DNA of 64,000 nt from Paractinoplanes bogorensis (GCF_018829635.1 NZ_JAHKKG010000016.1:124001-188000), one strand, 5' to 3'. Counted from the stretch's first letter, positions 1 through 8,880 are shown. Made by a program: numbers and translations. The notes: a model not told the origin generated them from the letters alone.

Positions 1-232
1 CGTCCATGAGAAACTTGATCGCGTCGCCACCCTGGCCGCACCCGTGGCAATAGTAGACATTTCGGGCAGGGGCGACCGTGAACGACGGGGTCTTCTCGTC
101 GTGGAAGGGGCACAGCCCCTTGAGGTTGCCGCCGCCCGCGGGCCGCAGCGTCACCGACTCACTGATGATGTCGGCGATCGACGTGCGGTCGCGGACCAGT
201 GCGATGTCTTCGTCCTTAACCCTGCCCGCCAC
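1..232 (-). CDS. dnaG: DNA primase, N-terminal part (gene runs off the left edge)
   Basis: Primase that makes RNA primers at the replication fork. Only about 77 N-terminal residues are in the window. They contain the CHC2 zinc-binding motif: C42-P-F-H45 and C63-H-G-C66, in the context GLCPFHDEKTPSF and NVYYCHGCGQGGDAIKFL. I chose the GTG at 232 (MAGRVKDEDI) because a GGCAGG sequence lies 9 bases upstream and the family normally begins MAGR; an ATG at 241 is in frame but sits directly against that GGCAGG. It lies just downstream of dgt on the same strand, probably in one transcript, an arrangement common in actinobacteria. Confidence 0.93.
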   Translation of the reverse strand, partial: MAGRVKDEDIALVRDRTSIADIISESVTLRPAGGGNLKGLCPFHDEKTPSFTVAPARNVYYCHGCGQGGDAIKFLMD

Positions 233-252
233 GGCATACATCCTGCCTCGTG

Positions 253-1470
253 TCAGGTCCGAGCTGCCACCAGGGTCCTATGCCAGCTCACCGCGGCCGT
301 GTCGGTGAGCGACGCCACCTGGTCGATCACCACGCGCAGCGCCTCGGCGTCACTCTCCGCTGCCTCGTAGAGAGGGGCGAAGATCAGATCAAGGGCTTCC
401 GGTGTACGCGTCAACGCCTGCACCAGCTCGATCAGGATCACCCGCTGCTGCTCGTACCAGTCCTCGGCCGCCCGGGTCCGCATCACGTAGCGCAGAGCCA
501 TGCCCTTGAGCAGCGCGCACTGGTTACGCACGGTTCGCGGCACGATCAGGTCGGCGGCGTACCGGCGTACGGGGGCGGTGCCGAACCGGCTCTGGGTGGC
601 GCCGACCGCCGAGGCGACCAGCCGGCCGGTCAGCACGCTGGTCATCCGTTTGAGGCCGACTTGGGCCCGGTAGCTGCCGTCGTAGCCCGCGACCTCGGCC
701 ACCACCGGGTCGGCGAGCAGCTGGTCGAGGGCGGCCGCCAGTTCGTCGACCGGTTCGTCGGAATACACGTCGGCCACGTCGGCGCACAGGGCGGCCCGCT
801 CGTCGGCGTCCTCCAGCAGCGGCCGGAACGCCAGATAGCCGCCGTGCACCCCGTCCTCGACGTCGTGCACCGAGTACGCCACGTCGTCGGCCCAGTCCAT
901 CACCTGCGCCTCGAGGCAGGTGCGCTCGCCCCGCCCCTCGGTCGAGCGGATCCAGTCGAAGACGGGGCGGTCGTCGGCGTACACCCCGAACTTGCGTCGT
1001 CCGGTCTGGAGCGGCCACGGATATTTGCAGCTCGCGTCGAGCGAGGCGCGGGTCAGGTTGAGCCCGGCCCCGGGCACCTTGGCCTCGAGCCGGGTCAGCA
1101 CCCGCAGGGTCTGGGCGTTGCCCTCGAACCCGCCGCACGACTCGGCCGCCACGTGCAGCGCGGCCTCGCCGTTGTGGCCGAACGGCGGGTGGCCCAGGTC
1201 GTGGGCGAGGCCGGCCACGTCCACCACGTCGGGGTCGCAGCCGAGCCGTTCGCCCATCTCGCGGGAGATCTGCGCGACTTCGAGCGAGTGGGTGAGACGC
1301 GTCCGGAGGAAGTCGTCGGAACCCGCCGTGTGCACCTGGGTCTTGGCGGCGAGCCGGCGGAATCCGGCCGAGTGCAGGACGCGGGCGCGGTCGCGTTGAT
1401 AGGGGGTGCGTCCGTAGCCGCTGTCCTTGGCCGGTTCGGGTATCCACCGCTGGGCGTCGAACGCCGTCAT
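253..1470 (-). CDS. dgt: Deoxyguanosinetriphosphate triphosphohydrolase-like protein (HD domain)
   Basis: Predicted dNTPase that cleaves dNTPs to deoxynucleoside and tripolyphosphate, adjusting nucleotide pools. At 405 residues it is normal length for the short actinobacterial Dgt-like family. The HD metal site is visible: H61 in RLTHSLEV, H90-D91 in AHDLGHPPFGHNGE, and a distal Asp in DWADDVAYSVHD near 192-203. N-terminal RTPYQRDRARVLHSAGFRRLA is typical. It is transcribed towards dnaG with a gap of about 20 bases. The in vivo substrate range cannot be read from sequence. Confidence 0.93.
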   Translation of the reverse strand: MTAFDAQRWIPEPAKDSGYGRTPYQRDRARVLHSAGFRRLAAKTQVHTAGSDDFLRTRLTHSLEVAQISREMGERLGCDPDVVDVAGLAHDLGHPPFGHNGEAALHVAAESCGGFEGNAQTLRVLTRLEAKVPGAGLNLTRASLDASCKYPWPLQTGRRKFGVYADDRPVFDWIRSTEGRGERTCLEAQVMDWADDVAYSVHDVEDGVHGGYLAFRPLLEDADERAALCADVADVYSDEPVDELAAALDQLLADPVVAEVAGYDGSYRAQVGLKRMTSVLTGRLVASAVGATQSRFGTAPVRRYAADLIVPRTVRNQCALLKGMALRYVMRTRAAEDWYEQQRVILIELVQALTRTPEALDLIFAPLYEAAESDAEALRVVIDQVASLTDTAAVSWHRTLVAART

Positions 1471-1498
1471 GTGATCAGCCTAGGCGGGCCCCCCGACA

Positions 1499-1855
1499 CT
1501 ATTCGCGCTTGGAGGAAAGCACGCAGAACTCGTTGCCCTCGGGGTCGGCCAGCACCACCCAGCTCACATCGGCGCCCTGGCCGATGTCGGCGTGCCGGGC
1601 GCCCCGGTCGATCAGCCGTTCGACCTCGGCCTCCTGGTCGTCCGGGCGCAGGTCGATGTGCAGGCGGTTCTTGACCGTCTTGGCGTCGCGCGACCTCAGG
1701 AACAGCAGACCGGGCAGCTCGTCGCGGCTGCGGCGGATCTCCACCTCGTCCGGCTCCTCGAGCACGATCACGTAGCCGAGCGCCTCGGCCCACCAGCGAG
1801 CGAGCCGCGCGGGGTCCTCCGCGTCGACGACGATCTGCTCCCATTGGCTCGGCAT
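1499..1855 (-). CDS. VOC (glyoxalase/bleomycin-resistance fold) family protein
   Basis: Small 118-residue protein with one vicinal-oxygen-chelate domain pair: WEQIVVDAEDPARLARWWAEALGY at the start and VVLADPEGNEFCVL near the end (the usual DPEGNEFC motif). Start chosen at 1855 because AAGGAGA lies 5-6 bases upstream of that ATG; an upstream in-frame ATG at 1870 would include the ribosome-binding site in the coding sequence. It precedes dgt by 28 bases on the same strand. The family includes many resistance proteins and enzymes, so no substrate is assigned. Confidence 0.85.
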   Translation of the reverse strand: MPSQWEQIVVDAEDPARLARWWAEALGYVIVLEEPDEVEIRRSRDELPGLLFLRSRDAKTVKNRLHIDLRPDDQEAEVERLIDRGARHADIGQGADVSWVVLADPEGNEFCVLSSKRE

Positions 1856-1974
1856 ACACGTCTCCTTCATCGAAAAGTGGCGATCATGTTACGCGCCCAC
1901 CCCTATTGAACCCCGTCGGAAACAGCGCACTGACGGTCCGGCGACAGTCCTCGATGCGACCGAGGATGACTGGC

Positions 1975-2481
1975 GTGATTCCAGGTTCACCGGCCACGGC
2001 CGGGCTGCGGCGTCTGCTCACCGAGTTGGGGGAGTCGGCGCGTACCGGCGCGTTGCACATCGGCGGACGTCCCGGCGGTGTGCTCTATCTGATTTCCGGG
2101 CGTATCGCGTACGCCGAGACCCCGGTCTGCCCCGGCATCGGCGACCGTCTCGTGGCGTCGGGCCGGGTCCCGGCGACCGCCTGGCGCCGGGTGCTGGCCG
2201 AGGGCCGCGGCTCGCAGCGGGTCGGCCGGATGCTGCTGCGCGACGGCCTGATCGGGCAGAACGAGCTCGCGCTGCGCGTGGTGGCGGCGATCGCCGACGC
2301 GACCTACGAGTTGCTGCAGTCGGCCGAGGCGCCGGTCTTTTTCGTGCCCGGCGAGCGGCACTGGCTGGGCCCGGTCAACGGCGTTGAGCTGGGCGCACTC
2401 GGCCATCGGCGGGCGCGCCGGCTGCGCTCGGAAGCGGCCCGCCGCAACCGGCCGACCATGACGCACAGCGGGTGCGACTGA
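1975..2481 (+). CDS. DUF4388-type (PatA N-terminal-like) protein
   Basis: About 168 residues. The pattern TGALHIGGRPGGVLYLISGRIAYAETP, followed by GDRLVASGRV and VGRMLLRDGLI, matches DUF4388/PatA-like domains found in signalling proteins of actinobacteria. It is clearly paralogous to the N-terminal half of the protein at 2936-4009. The start is uncertain: GTG 1975 has GAGG nine bases upstream, while ATG 1966 lies directly against that GAGG. It is the first gene of a five-gene block with roadblock proteins. The C-terminal 20 residues are basic (HRRARRLRSEAARRNR). Exact role unknown; a scaffold or switch partner for the roadblock proteins is inference. Confidence 0.75.
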   Translation: MIPGSPATAGLRRLLTELGESARTGALHIGGRPGGVLYLISGRIAYAETPVCPGIGDRLVASGRVPATAWRRVLAEGRGSQRVGRMLLRDGLIGQNELALRVVAAIADATYELLQSAEAPVFFVPGERHWLGPVNGVELGALGHRRARRLRSEAARRNRPTMTHSGCD

Positions 2482-2532
2482 CAACCGAGCTGTGGTCAGA
2501 GGATGGCCCACGGTGACGGCGAGAGGAGAGAA

Positions 2533-2916
2533 GTGCCGGGCGTCGATCACTGTCTACAGGAGGCCATGGCGATTCCTGGTGCCGTCGGGGCCAGCATCGT
2601 CGACTACACCACCGGCTTCCCGGTCGCCACGACCGGGACCGCCCCCAATTCCGACCACGAGGCCGCGGCAGCCGGAACGGCCGACGTGGTGCAGGCCGCG
2701 ACGAGCCGGTCGCTGTTCGTCTCGGCCGTTCCGCACGACCTGCTCGAAGACCTGATCATCACCACCGCCGGCGGCTATCACCTGCTGCGCCTGGTCCAGA
2801 CCGATTTCGACAGCCGGCTGGTGCTCTACGTCTGGCTCGACCGGGTGCAGGGGAACCTCGCGGTGGCCCGGCGCCGCATGCAGAAGCTCGCCGACGAACT
2901 GGTCGTCGCCACGTGA
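2533..2916 (+). CDS. Roadblock/LC7 domain protein
   Basis: About 127 residues with a single roadblock fold: short helix HCLQEAMAIPGAVGASIVDYTTGFPVAT, central strands EDLIITTAGGYHLLRLV, and LVLYVWLDRVQGNLAVARRRM. It aligns along its length with the protein at 4593-4964. Start chosen at GTG 2533 because GAGAGGAGAG lies just upstream and the product then begins like its paralogue; an ATG at 2503 would add ten unlikely residues. Roadblock proteins act as homodimeric platforms or GTPase-activating proteins for small Ras-like GTPases (MglB type), but no GTPase gene is adjacent here. Confidence 0.82.
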   Translation: MPGVDHCLQEAMAIPGAVGASIVDYTTGFPVATTGTAPNSDHEAAAAGTADVVQAATSRSLFVSAVPHDLLEDLIITTAGGYHLLRLVQTDFDSRLVLYVWLDRVQGNLAVARRRMQKLADELVVAT

Positions 2917-2935
2917 CGGAGGAAAGGAGTTGACC

Positions 2936-4009
2936 GTGACAGCCTCGCGGGCCGTGTCACCGGCGCACCTGCTGACGCAGATGGCCGGCGAGCGGCAGAC
3001 CGGCGTCCTGGTGGTCGGGGGCCATCCGGGCGGCGCGGTCTACCTCCTCGAGGGTCACGTGATCTATGCCGAGTCGCCCGCCGCGCCCGGGGTCGGCGAG
3101 CTTCTCACCGCGTCGGGCCGCCTGGCCGGGCGTACGTGGCAGAACGCTCTTGATCTGGGCACCTCGACCGCCCGGGTGGGCCGGCTGCTGGTCGAGCAGG
3201 GCCACCTCACCCAGGGCGAGCTGGAGTTGTGTGTGCTGGGGGCGATCTATGACGCGGCGTACTTCGCGCTCTCGCCCGTCTCGGCCCCGGTCGAGTTCCT
3301 GACCGGCGCCACGCACTGGCTCGGGGCGGTGGTGCACGTCGAGCCCGAGGCGGTCAACCGTGAGGTGGCCCGCCGGGTGGTGCTGCTCGACGAGATCTTC
3401 CCGGACGCGCGGGTCGACACGACGGCGGTCGCCCCGGTGGTCCGGCCGCCGCGCGAGCGGATCACGCTCACCTCGTTGCAGTGGGAGCTGCTGGTCCACG
3501 CGGACGGGCAGCGCACCCCGGCCGATCTGGCGTTGCTGCTCGGCAAGGCCGGTTACACCTGCGTGCAGGAGCTGCGCCGGATGGCCGCGCTCGGGCTGAT
3601 CGAGCTGCCCGAGATCCCCGCGCCGGGTCCCGAGTTCGTGCGCCTGCCCCGGGCCCGGGGGACAGCGGTCGACGCGCATCGGCCGGCCCCGCCGCCGCCC
3701 GTGGAAAAGAAGACCGGGGCTTATCCCGTACGGGAGGAAAAAGCTCTTCCCGTACGCCTGGACGACTCGCCCACCGTGCCTGTGGTCGCCGGGGCGCGGG
3801 TGACGGCCTCGGTGCCGGTCCCCGCGCCGCCACCGCCCGACCCGCCACGCCACCTGATCGCGGACGAACCCCGCCCGCCCCGCCTGGCCCGCCGCAAACC
3901 CGGGGCCAAGCTGCCCAAGGAGGTCGCCGGCGAGCCCCCGCCGGTGCATCCGGGCACCGATGAAGTCCTGCTCAAGCGCATCCGTACCGCATTGCGGGCC
4001 TTGCGGTGA
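2936..4009 (+). CDS. DUF4388 protein with winged-helix-like middle and Pro-rich tail
   Basis: About 357 residues. Residues 1-140 form a DUF4388 domain (TGVLVVGGHPGGAVYLLEGH) parallel to the gene at 1975. Residues 170-235 (ITLTSLQWELLVHADGQRTPADLALLLGKAGY) look like a winged-helix segment. From about 235 on it is Pro/Ala-rich and disordered, ending in a short basic helix LLKRIRTALRALR. Start GTG 2936 has GGAAAGGAG six bases upstream; TTG 2930 would have no spacer. The tail holds two copies of the CCCGTACG motif (3724-3756). It could tether a DNA- or protein-binding head to the roadblock complex; that is inference. Confidence 0.78.
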   Translation: MTASRAVSPAHLLTQMAGERQTGVLVVGGHPGGAVYLLEGHVIYAESPAAPGVGELLTASGRLAGRTWQNALDLGTSTARVGRLLVEQGHLTQGELELCVLGAIYDAAYFALSPVSAPVEFLTGATHWLGAVVHVEPEAVNREVARRVVLLDEIFPDARVDTTAVAPVVRPPRERITLTSLQWELLVHADGQRTPADLALLLGKAGYTCVQELRRMAALGLIELPEIPAPGPEFVRLPRARGTAVDAHRPAPPPPVEKKTGAYPVREEKALPVRLDDSPTVPVVAGARVTASVPVPAPPPPDPPRHLIADEPRPPRLARRKPGAKLPKEVAGEPPPVHPGTDEVLLKRIRTALRALR

Positions 4010-4045
4010 CGCGCGCACCCCCGAGGGAGAAAGAGAGAGGCGAGG

Positions 4046-4534
4046 ATGACGGTGGATCCGGCGGTGCTCGAGGAGCTCGACCGCCTGCGAGGCCGGCTGC
4101 ACGAACTCTCCGGAAGCGTGCTGGCCAGCACCGACGGGCTGGTCCTGGCCCACGACGCGCACAACATCGAGCCGGACAGCATCGCCGCGCTGGCCGCCGC
4201 CCACCTCGCGCTGGCCCGGCGCTTCGCGTACGCCGTCGACCACGGTGAACTGCGCGAATCGGTGGTGGAGTGCGACCGCGGCTACATCACCTCGTACACG
4301 GCGGGCCCGAACGCCCTGCTCACCCTGGTCACCTCGGGCGACGCGAACCTCGCCATGGTGCACCTCGAGGCGCGCCGGTGCGTACGCCGGCTCGTCCGGA
4401 TTCTCAAGGTCGAGCAGCCGAGGCCGCGGCCGGAGATCCCGCAACAGCCGGGGCCGGCCGGCCCGCTGACCCGGCGCACACCCATGGCAACGCTCACGAA
4501 CAGCAACGCCCGCCGTCGGCAGGCAGCGGGCTGA
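4046..4534 (+). CDS. Roadblock/LC7 domain protein with extended tail
   Basis: 162 residues. The N-terminal half (LEELDRLRGRLHELSGSVLASTDGLVLAHDA...IEPDSIAALAAAHLALARRFAYAV) and the following strands (GYITSYTAGPNALLTLVTSGDANLAMVHLEARR) fit a roadblock fold of the larger GAF-like type. A Pro-rich tail of about 40 residues follows, ending NARRRQAAG. ATG 4046 is preceded by GAGAAAGAGAGAGGCGAGG. It is 36 bases downstream of the DUF4388 gene and 58 bases upstream of the next roadblock gene, so all five are probably one operon. Confidence 0.78.
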   Translation: MTVDPAVLEELDRLRGRLHELSGSVLASTDGLVLAHDAHNIEPDSIAALAAAHLALARRFAYAVDHGELRESVVECDRGYITSYTAGPNALLTLVTSGDANLAMVHLEARRCVRRLVRILKVEQPRPRPEIPQQPGPAGPLTRRTPMATLTNSNARRRQAAG

Positions 4535-4592
4535 ACCAACGGACCGGCCCCGACAAGCGGTCCGCCATCCCACCGCAACGGAGGACATTTCC

Positions 4593-4964
4593 ATGGCTGA
4601 CATGGACACCGCACTGAAGGAAATCATGGAGATCGACGGCGCCGTCGGCGTCGCGCTGGTCGACCACACGAGCGGCATGGCCCTCGGCACGGTCGGCGGC
4701 GGCAAGGACCTCGACCTGACGGTCGCCGCGGCCGGCAACACCGACGTGGTGCGGGCCAAGCTGCGGGCGATGGAGATGCTCAACATCACCGAGAAGATCG
4801 AGGACATCCTGATCACCCTCGATTCGCAGTACCACATGATCCGCCCGCTGACGAGCCGGTCCGGCAAGGGGCTGTTCCTCTATGTGGCGCTGCGGCGCGA
4901 CCGGTCGAACCTGGCCATGGCCCGGCACCAGCTCAAGCGCATCGAGAACGACATGGACGTCTGA
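4593..4964 (+). CDS. Roadblock/LC7 domain protein
   Basis: 123 residues, a compact roadblock fold: MADMDTALKEIMEIDGAVGVALVDHTSG, then LNITEKIEDILITLDSQYHMIRPL and GLFLYVALRRDRSNLAMARHQL. Close paralogue of 2533-2916; both keep the D-G/P-A-V-G start and the LxLYVxLxRxxxNLAxAR end. ATG 4593 is preceded by AACGGAGGAC. Proteins of this shape dimerise, so hetero- or homodimers with the sister gene are plausible. Last gene of the block. Confidence 0.85.
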   Translation: MADMDTALKEIMEIDGAVGVALVDHTSGMALGTVGGGKDLDLTVAAAGNTDVVRAKLRAMEMLNITEKIEDILITLDSQYHMIRPLTSRSGKGLFLYVALRRDRSNLAMARHQLKRIENDMDV

Positions 4965-5024
4965 TCCAGCTGATCACCAGGGCCGGGGAGCACGCGCTTC
5001 CCGGCCCTGATTAGTGTCTGAGCT

Positions 5025-6101
5025 GTGTCGGTACCCGAGATCGTGCGCGACGTCGTGGGCGGTGCGGTCGGGTACGAGGCCGGCCTCGACGCGCTGACCG
5101 TGGCGCCCGCCGGCGAGGTGGACGCGGCCTTGGGCGGGGCCCTGCGGGACGCGTTCGAGCGGCTGTTCCGCGGCGGATGGCAACCGGCCGAACTGCATCG
5201 GGTGGTGGCCCGGCTCGGCGATCCGGTGCAGGCGGCGCTCGTGGTGGACGCGGCCACGGCGTACGGGAAACGCTTCTCCGGTGTTGATCCTCGCTGGCAG
5301 GAGCAGGTCGCACGGCTGCCCGCGGCGCCCCGCAGGCCCGACCGGATCACGTTGCTCGACTCGACGCTCGGGCTGCTGATCGAGCTGCGGCGCCTGCCGG
5401 TGATCGAGGTGCTGGTGCCGCCGCCGGGTGCGACCTCCCCCGTACCGGATAAAGCGGACAGCAAGGTCCTCGAGCGGGTCCGGGCCCTGCTCGCCAAGGC
5501 CGAGTCGACCGACTTTCCGGCCGAGGCCGAGGCCTATTCCGCCAAGGCGCAGGAGCTGATCGCCCGGCACAGCATCTCGGAGGCGCTGGCCTCGGCCGAC
5601 CGGGTCGAGGTGGTGCCGTTCGCCCGGCGGATCGGCGTCGACCATCCCTACGAGAGCGAGAAGGCCAGCCTGCTGGACGCGGTGGCGCGGGCCAACCACT
5701 GTCACACGGTGTGGTCGCCCGAGCTGGGCTTCTCGACCGTCTTCGGGTTCGACGCCGACATCGACGGGGTCGAGCTGCTCTACACGTCGCTGCTGGTGCA
5801 GGCCAACCGGGCGATGGCCCGTGACGAACCGGGCAAGGGCAAGGCGCGGATCAAGGCGTTCCGGCGGAGCTTCCTGGTCGCCTACGCGGTGCGTATCGGG
5901 GAGCGGCTGGCCGAGGTCACCCGCACCGCCATCGCCGGCCAGGCCGATCTGCTGCCGGTGCTGCGCAACCGCGACGTCCAGGTTCTCTCGGTGATGAACA
6001 AGGCGTTTCCCCGTACGGTCCGATCGCGCGGCAGTCGCATCGACAGCCTCGAAGGGTGGGAGTCGGGACGGGCCGCGGCCGACGAGGCCGAATTGGGTTG
6101 A
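5025..6101 (+). CDS. DUF2786 domain protein
   Basis: 358 residues. The central part (SKVLERVRALLAKAESTDFPAEAEAYSAKAQELIARHSI, about 145-185) is the typical DUF2786 signature, followed by a domain with LLDAVARANHCHTVW and FRRSFLVAYAVRIGERL. Function of the family is unknown. GTG 5025 is preceded by TAGTGT at 5012-5017, seven bases upstream, so the message is probably leaderless. It carries one CGTACGGGAAA motif (5260-5270, read as A-Y-G-K). It does not clearly belong with either neighbouring operon. Confidence 0.8.
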   Translation: MSVPEIVRDVVGGAVGYEAGLDALTVAPAGEVDAALGGALRDAFERLFRGGWQPAELHRVVARLGDPVQAALVVDAATAYGKRFSGVDPRWQEQVARLPAAPRRPDRITLLDSTLGLLIELRRLPVIEVLVPPPGATSPVPDKADSKVLERVRALLAKAESTDFPAEAEAYSAKAQELIARHSISEALASADRVEVVPFARRIGVDHPYESEKASLLDAVARANHCHTVWSPELGFSTVFGFDADIDGVELLYTSLLVQANRAMARDEPGKGKARIKAFRRSFLVAYAVRIGERLAEVTRTAIAGQADLLPVLRNRDVQVLSVMNKAFPRTVRSRGSRIDSLEGWESGRAAADEAELG

Positions 6102-6180
6102 CGGCCGGGGTTGTTCACCGCGCTGGTCGCCCGGAGGTAATCGGCTCGTTTCTGTCGTACCCCTCTCCTAGGGTTTCACC

Positions 6181-7104
6181 GTGACCTCCCTCATCCACGC
6201 GCGCGGCCTGGTCAAGCGGTTCGGCGACTTCACCGCGGTCGACGGCATCGACGTCGACGTGCGGCGCGGCGAGGCGTTCGGCTTCCTCGGGCCCAACGGC
6301 GCGGGCAAGAGCTCGACCATGCGCATGATCGGGTGCGTCTCGCCGCCCACCGGCGGCGTGCTCGAGATCCTCGGGATGGACCCGCGTCGCGACGGCCCGG
6401 CGATCCGGGCCAAGCTCGGCGTCTGCCCCCAGCTCGACAACCTCGACATCGAGCTCACCGTGCGGGAAAACCTGACCACGTACGCGCGCTTCTTCGGCAT
6501 CTCGCGCAAGGAGGCCCGCCGCCGCGCCGACGAGCTGCTCGAGTTCGTGCAGCTGGCCGAGCGCGCCGACAGCAAGGTCGAACCGCTCTCCGGCGGCATG
6601 AAGAGGCGCCTGACGATCGCCCGCGCGATGGTCAACCAGCCCGAGATGGTGCTGCTCGACGAGCCCACCACCGGCCTCGACCCGCAGGCCCGCCACCTGG
6701 TGTGGGAGCGGTTGTTCCGGCTCAAGCAGCAGGGCGTCACGCTGGTGCTGACCACCCATTACATGGATGAGGCGGAGCAGCTCTGCGACCGGCTGGTGGT
6801 GATGGACGGCGGCCGCATCGTGGCCGAGGGCTCGCCCCGCTCGCTGATCGAGCAGTATTCGACTCGCGAGGTGGTCGAGCTCCGCTTCGCCACCGAAGAC
6901 CAGGCGGCCTACGCCGACAAGCTGGCCGGCATCGGCGAGCGGCTCGAGGTCCTGCCCGACCGCATCCTGCTCTACGTGGCCGACGGCGACGGCGCGGCCG
7001 ACGAGGTCAACCGGCGCTCGCTCAGCCCGGCCAGCGTGCTCGTCCGGCGCAGCAGCCTGGAAGACGTGTTCCTGCATCTCACCGGCCGGACGCTGGTGGA
7101 CTGA
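6181..7104 (+). CDS. ABC-2 exporter ATP-binding protein (DrrA/NodI type)
   Basis: 307 residues, nucleotide-binding subunit of an exporter. Walker A GPNGAGKSS (37-45), signature LSGGMKRR (136-142), Walker B MVLLDE (156-161) followed by PTTGLDPQ, and the H-loop TTHYMDEAE. The C-terminal part contains the extra domain of the drug/lipooligosaccharide exporter group, ending near DVFLHLTGRTL. GTG start has TAGGGT six bases upstream (leaderless pattern). The gene overlaps the first permease gene by one base. Substrate unknown. Confidence 0.92.
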   Translation: MTSLIHARGLVKRFGDFTAVDGIDVDVRRGEAFGFLGPNGAGKSSTMRMIGCVSPPTGGVLEILGMDPRRDGPAIRAKLGVCPQLDNLDIELTVRENLTTYARFFGISRKEARRRADELLEFVQLAERADSKVEPLSGGMKRRLTIARAMVNQPEMVLLDEPTTGLDPQARHLVWERLFRLKQQGVTLVLTTHYMDEAEQLCDRLVVMDGGRIVAEGSPRSLIEQYSTREVVELRFATEDQAAYADKLAGIGERLEVLPDRILLYVADGDGAADEVNRRSLSPASVLVRRSSLEDVFLHLTGRTLVD

Positions 7105-7862
7105 TGACGGCACCGCTTTACGTTCTCGAATATCACCTGGTCAACTACCGCCGCACCTGGCGGTCGAGCGCGCTGTCGACGCTGGTCATCCCGCTGCTGA
7201 CGCTGCTGGGTTTTGGTGTCGGCGTGGGCGCGTACGTGCGTGGCGGGGTCGAGGGCGTGCCCTACATCGACTGGATCGTCCCCGGGCTGATCGCGTCGAC
7301 GGCCATGCAGGCCGCGTTCGGCGAGGCCACCTGGCCGGTGCTGAGCTACTTCGAGTGGCTCAAGGTCTATTTCGCGCAGGCCGCGGCGCCGCTGCGGGTG
7401 GGCGACATCCTGGGCGGCCATCTGGCCTTCATGCTGTTCCGGGTCGTGCTCAGCGCGGCTGCGTTCCTGGCGATGGCGGCCGCCTTCGGCACGCTGCACT
7501 CGTGGTGGGCACCGCTGACCCTGGTGGTGGCGCTGCTGGTCGGCTTCGCGGCGGCCGCGCCCACGATGGCCTACGCGGCCAGCATCACCAGCGACAGCTA
7601 TCTGATCATCCTGATGCGGTTCGCCGTGCTGCCGATGTCGCTGTTCTCCGGGGTCTTCTTCCCGGTCGAGTCGCTGCCCGTGCTGCTGCGCTGGGTGGCC
7701 TACGTGTTCCCGCTCTGGCACGGCGTCGAGCTGAGCCGCGACGCGATGCTGGGCCTCGCCCCCGGGCTGCTCGGCGTCGTGCACGTGGCCGTGCTGCTGG
7801 CCTGGTGCGCGGCCGGCTGGCTGCTGGCCGTGTCCCGGTTCCGCCGACGGCTGGTGATCTGA
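7104..7862 (+). CDS. ABC-2 type exporter permease, first subunit
   Basis: 252 residues with about six hydrophobic segments (for example TLVIPLLTLLGFGVGVGAYV and AGWLLAVSRF at the end), matching ABC-2 membrane subunits. Contains FSGVFFPVESLPVLLRWVAYVFPLWHGVELSR, the conserved ABC-2 loop before the last helices. Start ATG overlaps the ATPase stop (TGATG). With 7865-8674 it should form a heterodimeric channel driven by the 6181 ATPase. Confidence 0.9.
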   Translation: MTAPLYVLEYHLVNYRRTWRSSALSTLVIPLLTLLGFGVGVGAYVRGGVEGVPYIDWIVPGLIASTAMQAAFGEATWPVLSYFEWLKVYFAQAAAPLRVGDILGGHLAFMLFRVVLSAAAFLAMAAAFGTLHSWWAPLTLVVALLVGFAAAAPTMAYAASITSDSYLIILMRFAVLPMSLFSGVFFPVESLPVLLRWVAYVFPLWHGVELSRDAMLGLAPGLLGVVHVAVLLAWCAAGWLLAVSRFRRRLVI

Positions 7863-7864
7863 TC

Positions 7865-8674
7865 ATGGTGACGCTGGTGATGCCGCGGCTGCTCTCCTTC
7901 GAGGGCACGGCCCGGCGGTCGGCCTCGGTGACCGAGCGCAACATCTCGACCCTGCGCTCGGCCTACTGGGTCGTCATGGTGTCCGGTTTCCTCGAGCCGG
8001 TGCTCTACCTGTTCTCGATCGGCGTCGGCGTCGGCGCCCTGATCGGCGACATCACCCTGCCCGGGGGCGAGGTGGTGGGCTACGCCGAGTTCGTCGCGCC
8101 GGCCATGCTCGCCGCGTCGGCCATGACCGGGGCGCTGTCCGAGACGACGTTCAACTTCTTCGGCAAGATGAAGTTCGTCCGCCTCTACGAGGGCATCCTG
8201 GCCACGCCGGTCCGCCCGATCGAGATCGCGCTGGGCGAGCTGGCCTGGGCGATGGTCCGCGGGGTGATCTATTCGGCCGCGTTCGTGGTCATCATGACGC
8301 TGATGGGCCTGACCACCTGGTCGCGCGCGGTGGTCATGCTGCCCGCGACGCTCCTGGTCGGCCTGGCCTTCGGTGCGCTCGGCATGGCCGTGTCGACGAT
8401 CATCCGCAGCTGGCAGGATTTCGACCTGATCGCCTCTGGTCAGTTCGCGCTGTTCCTGTTCTCGGGCACGTTCGTCCCGCCCACGGCCTACCCCGAGGTG
8501 GTCCGCTGGCTGATCGAGGCGACACCGCTCTACCGCTCGGTCGACCTGATCCGCGCCCTGAGCACCGGCACGACCGGCTGGACCCAGCTGCTCGACGTCG
8601 CCTATCTGCTCGCGCTGATGGCGCTGGGCCTGACCGTGGCCGGCCTCCGAATGACCAAACAGCTCTGCAAGTGA
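7865..8674 (+). CDS. ABC-2 type exporter permease, second subunit
   Basis: 269 residues, about six membrane segments. The ABC-2 loop is FLFSGTFVPPTAYPEVVRWLIEATPLYRSVDLIR; the first cytoplasmic segment holds RNISTLRSAYWVVMVSGFLEPVLYL. It is related to but clearly different from the first permease, as in DrrB/DrrC-like pairs. I place the start at ATG 7865, two bases after the previous stop. A much earlier in-frame start would overlap the sister gene and was discarded. Confidence 0.9.
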   Translation: MVTLVMPRLLSFEGTARRSASVTERNISTLRSAYWVVMVSGFLEPVLYLFSIGVGVGALIGDITLPGGEVVGYAEFVAPAMLAASAMTGALSETTFNFFGKMKFVRLYEGILATPVRPIEIALGELAWAMVRGVIYSAAFVVIMTLMGLTTWSRAVVMLPATLLVGLAFGALGMAVSTIIRSWQDFDLIASGQFALFLFSGTFVPPTAYPEVVRWLIEATPLYRSVDLIRALSTGTTGWTQLLDVAYLLALMALGLTVAGLRMTKQLCK

Positions 8675-8880
8675 CCCGCTGCGGGTGTTCTCTTCTGCCC
8701 TTTCCTTTCCGCGTGGGGCGGAAGTGAACGGCTGCGTTCCCGAACGAGGGGAACGTGGTTAGGGGTGGTCCGTGGCGGGCATCACCAGTTGCGGGGGCGT
8801 TAGCGCACTTCGCGGCGGGGCCGGGGTGGCGTGCGCAGGCGACCCTGAAACCGAGGACGCCGTGCGCCTGGAGGCACCCG

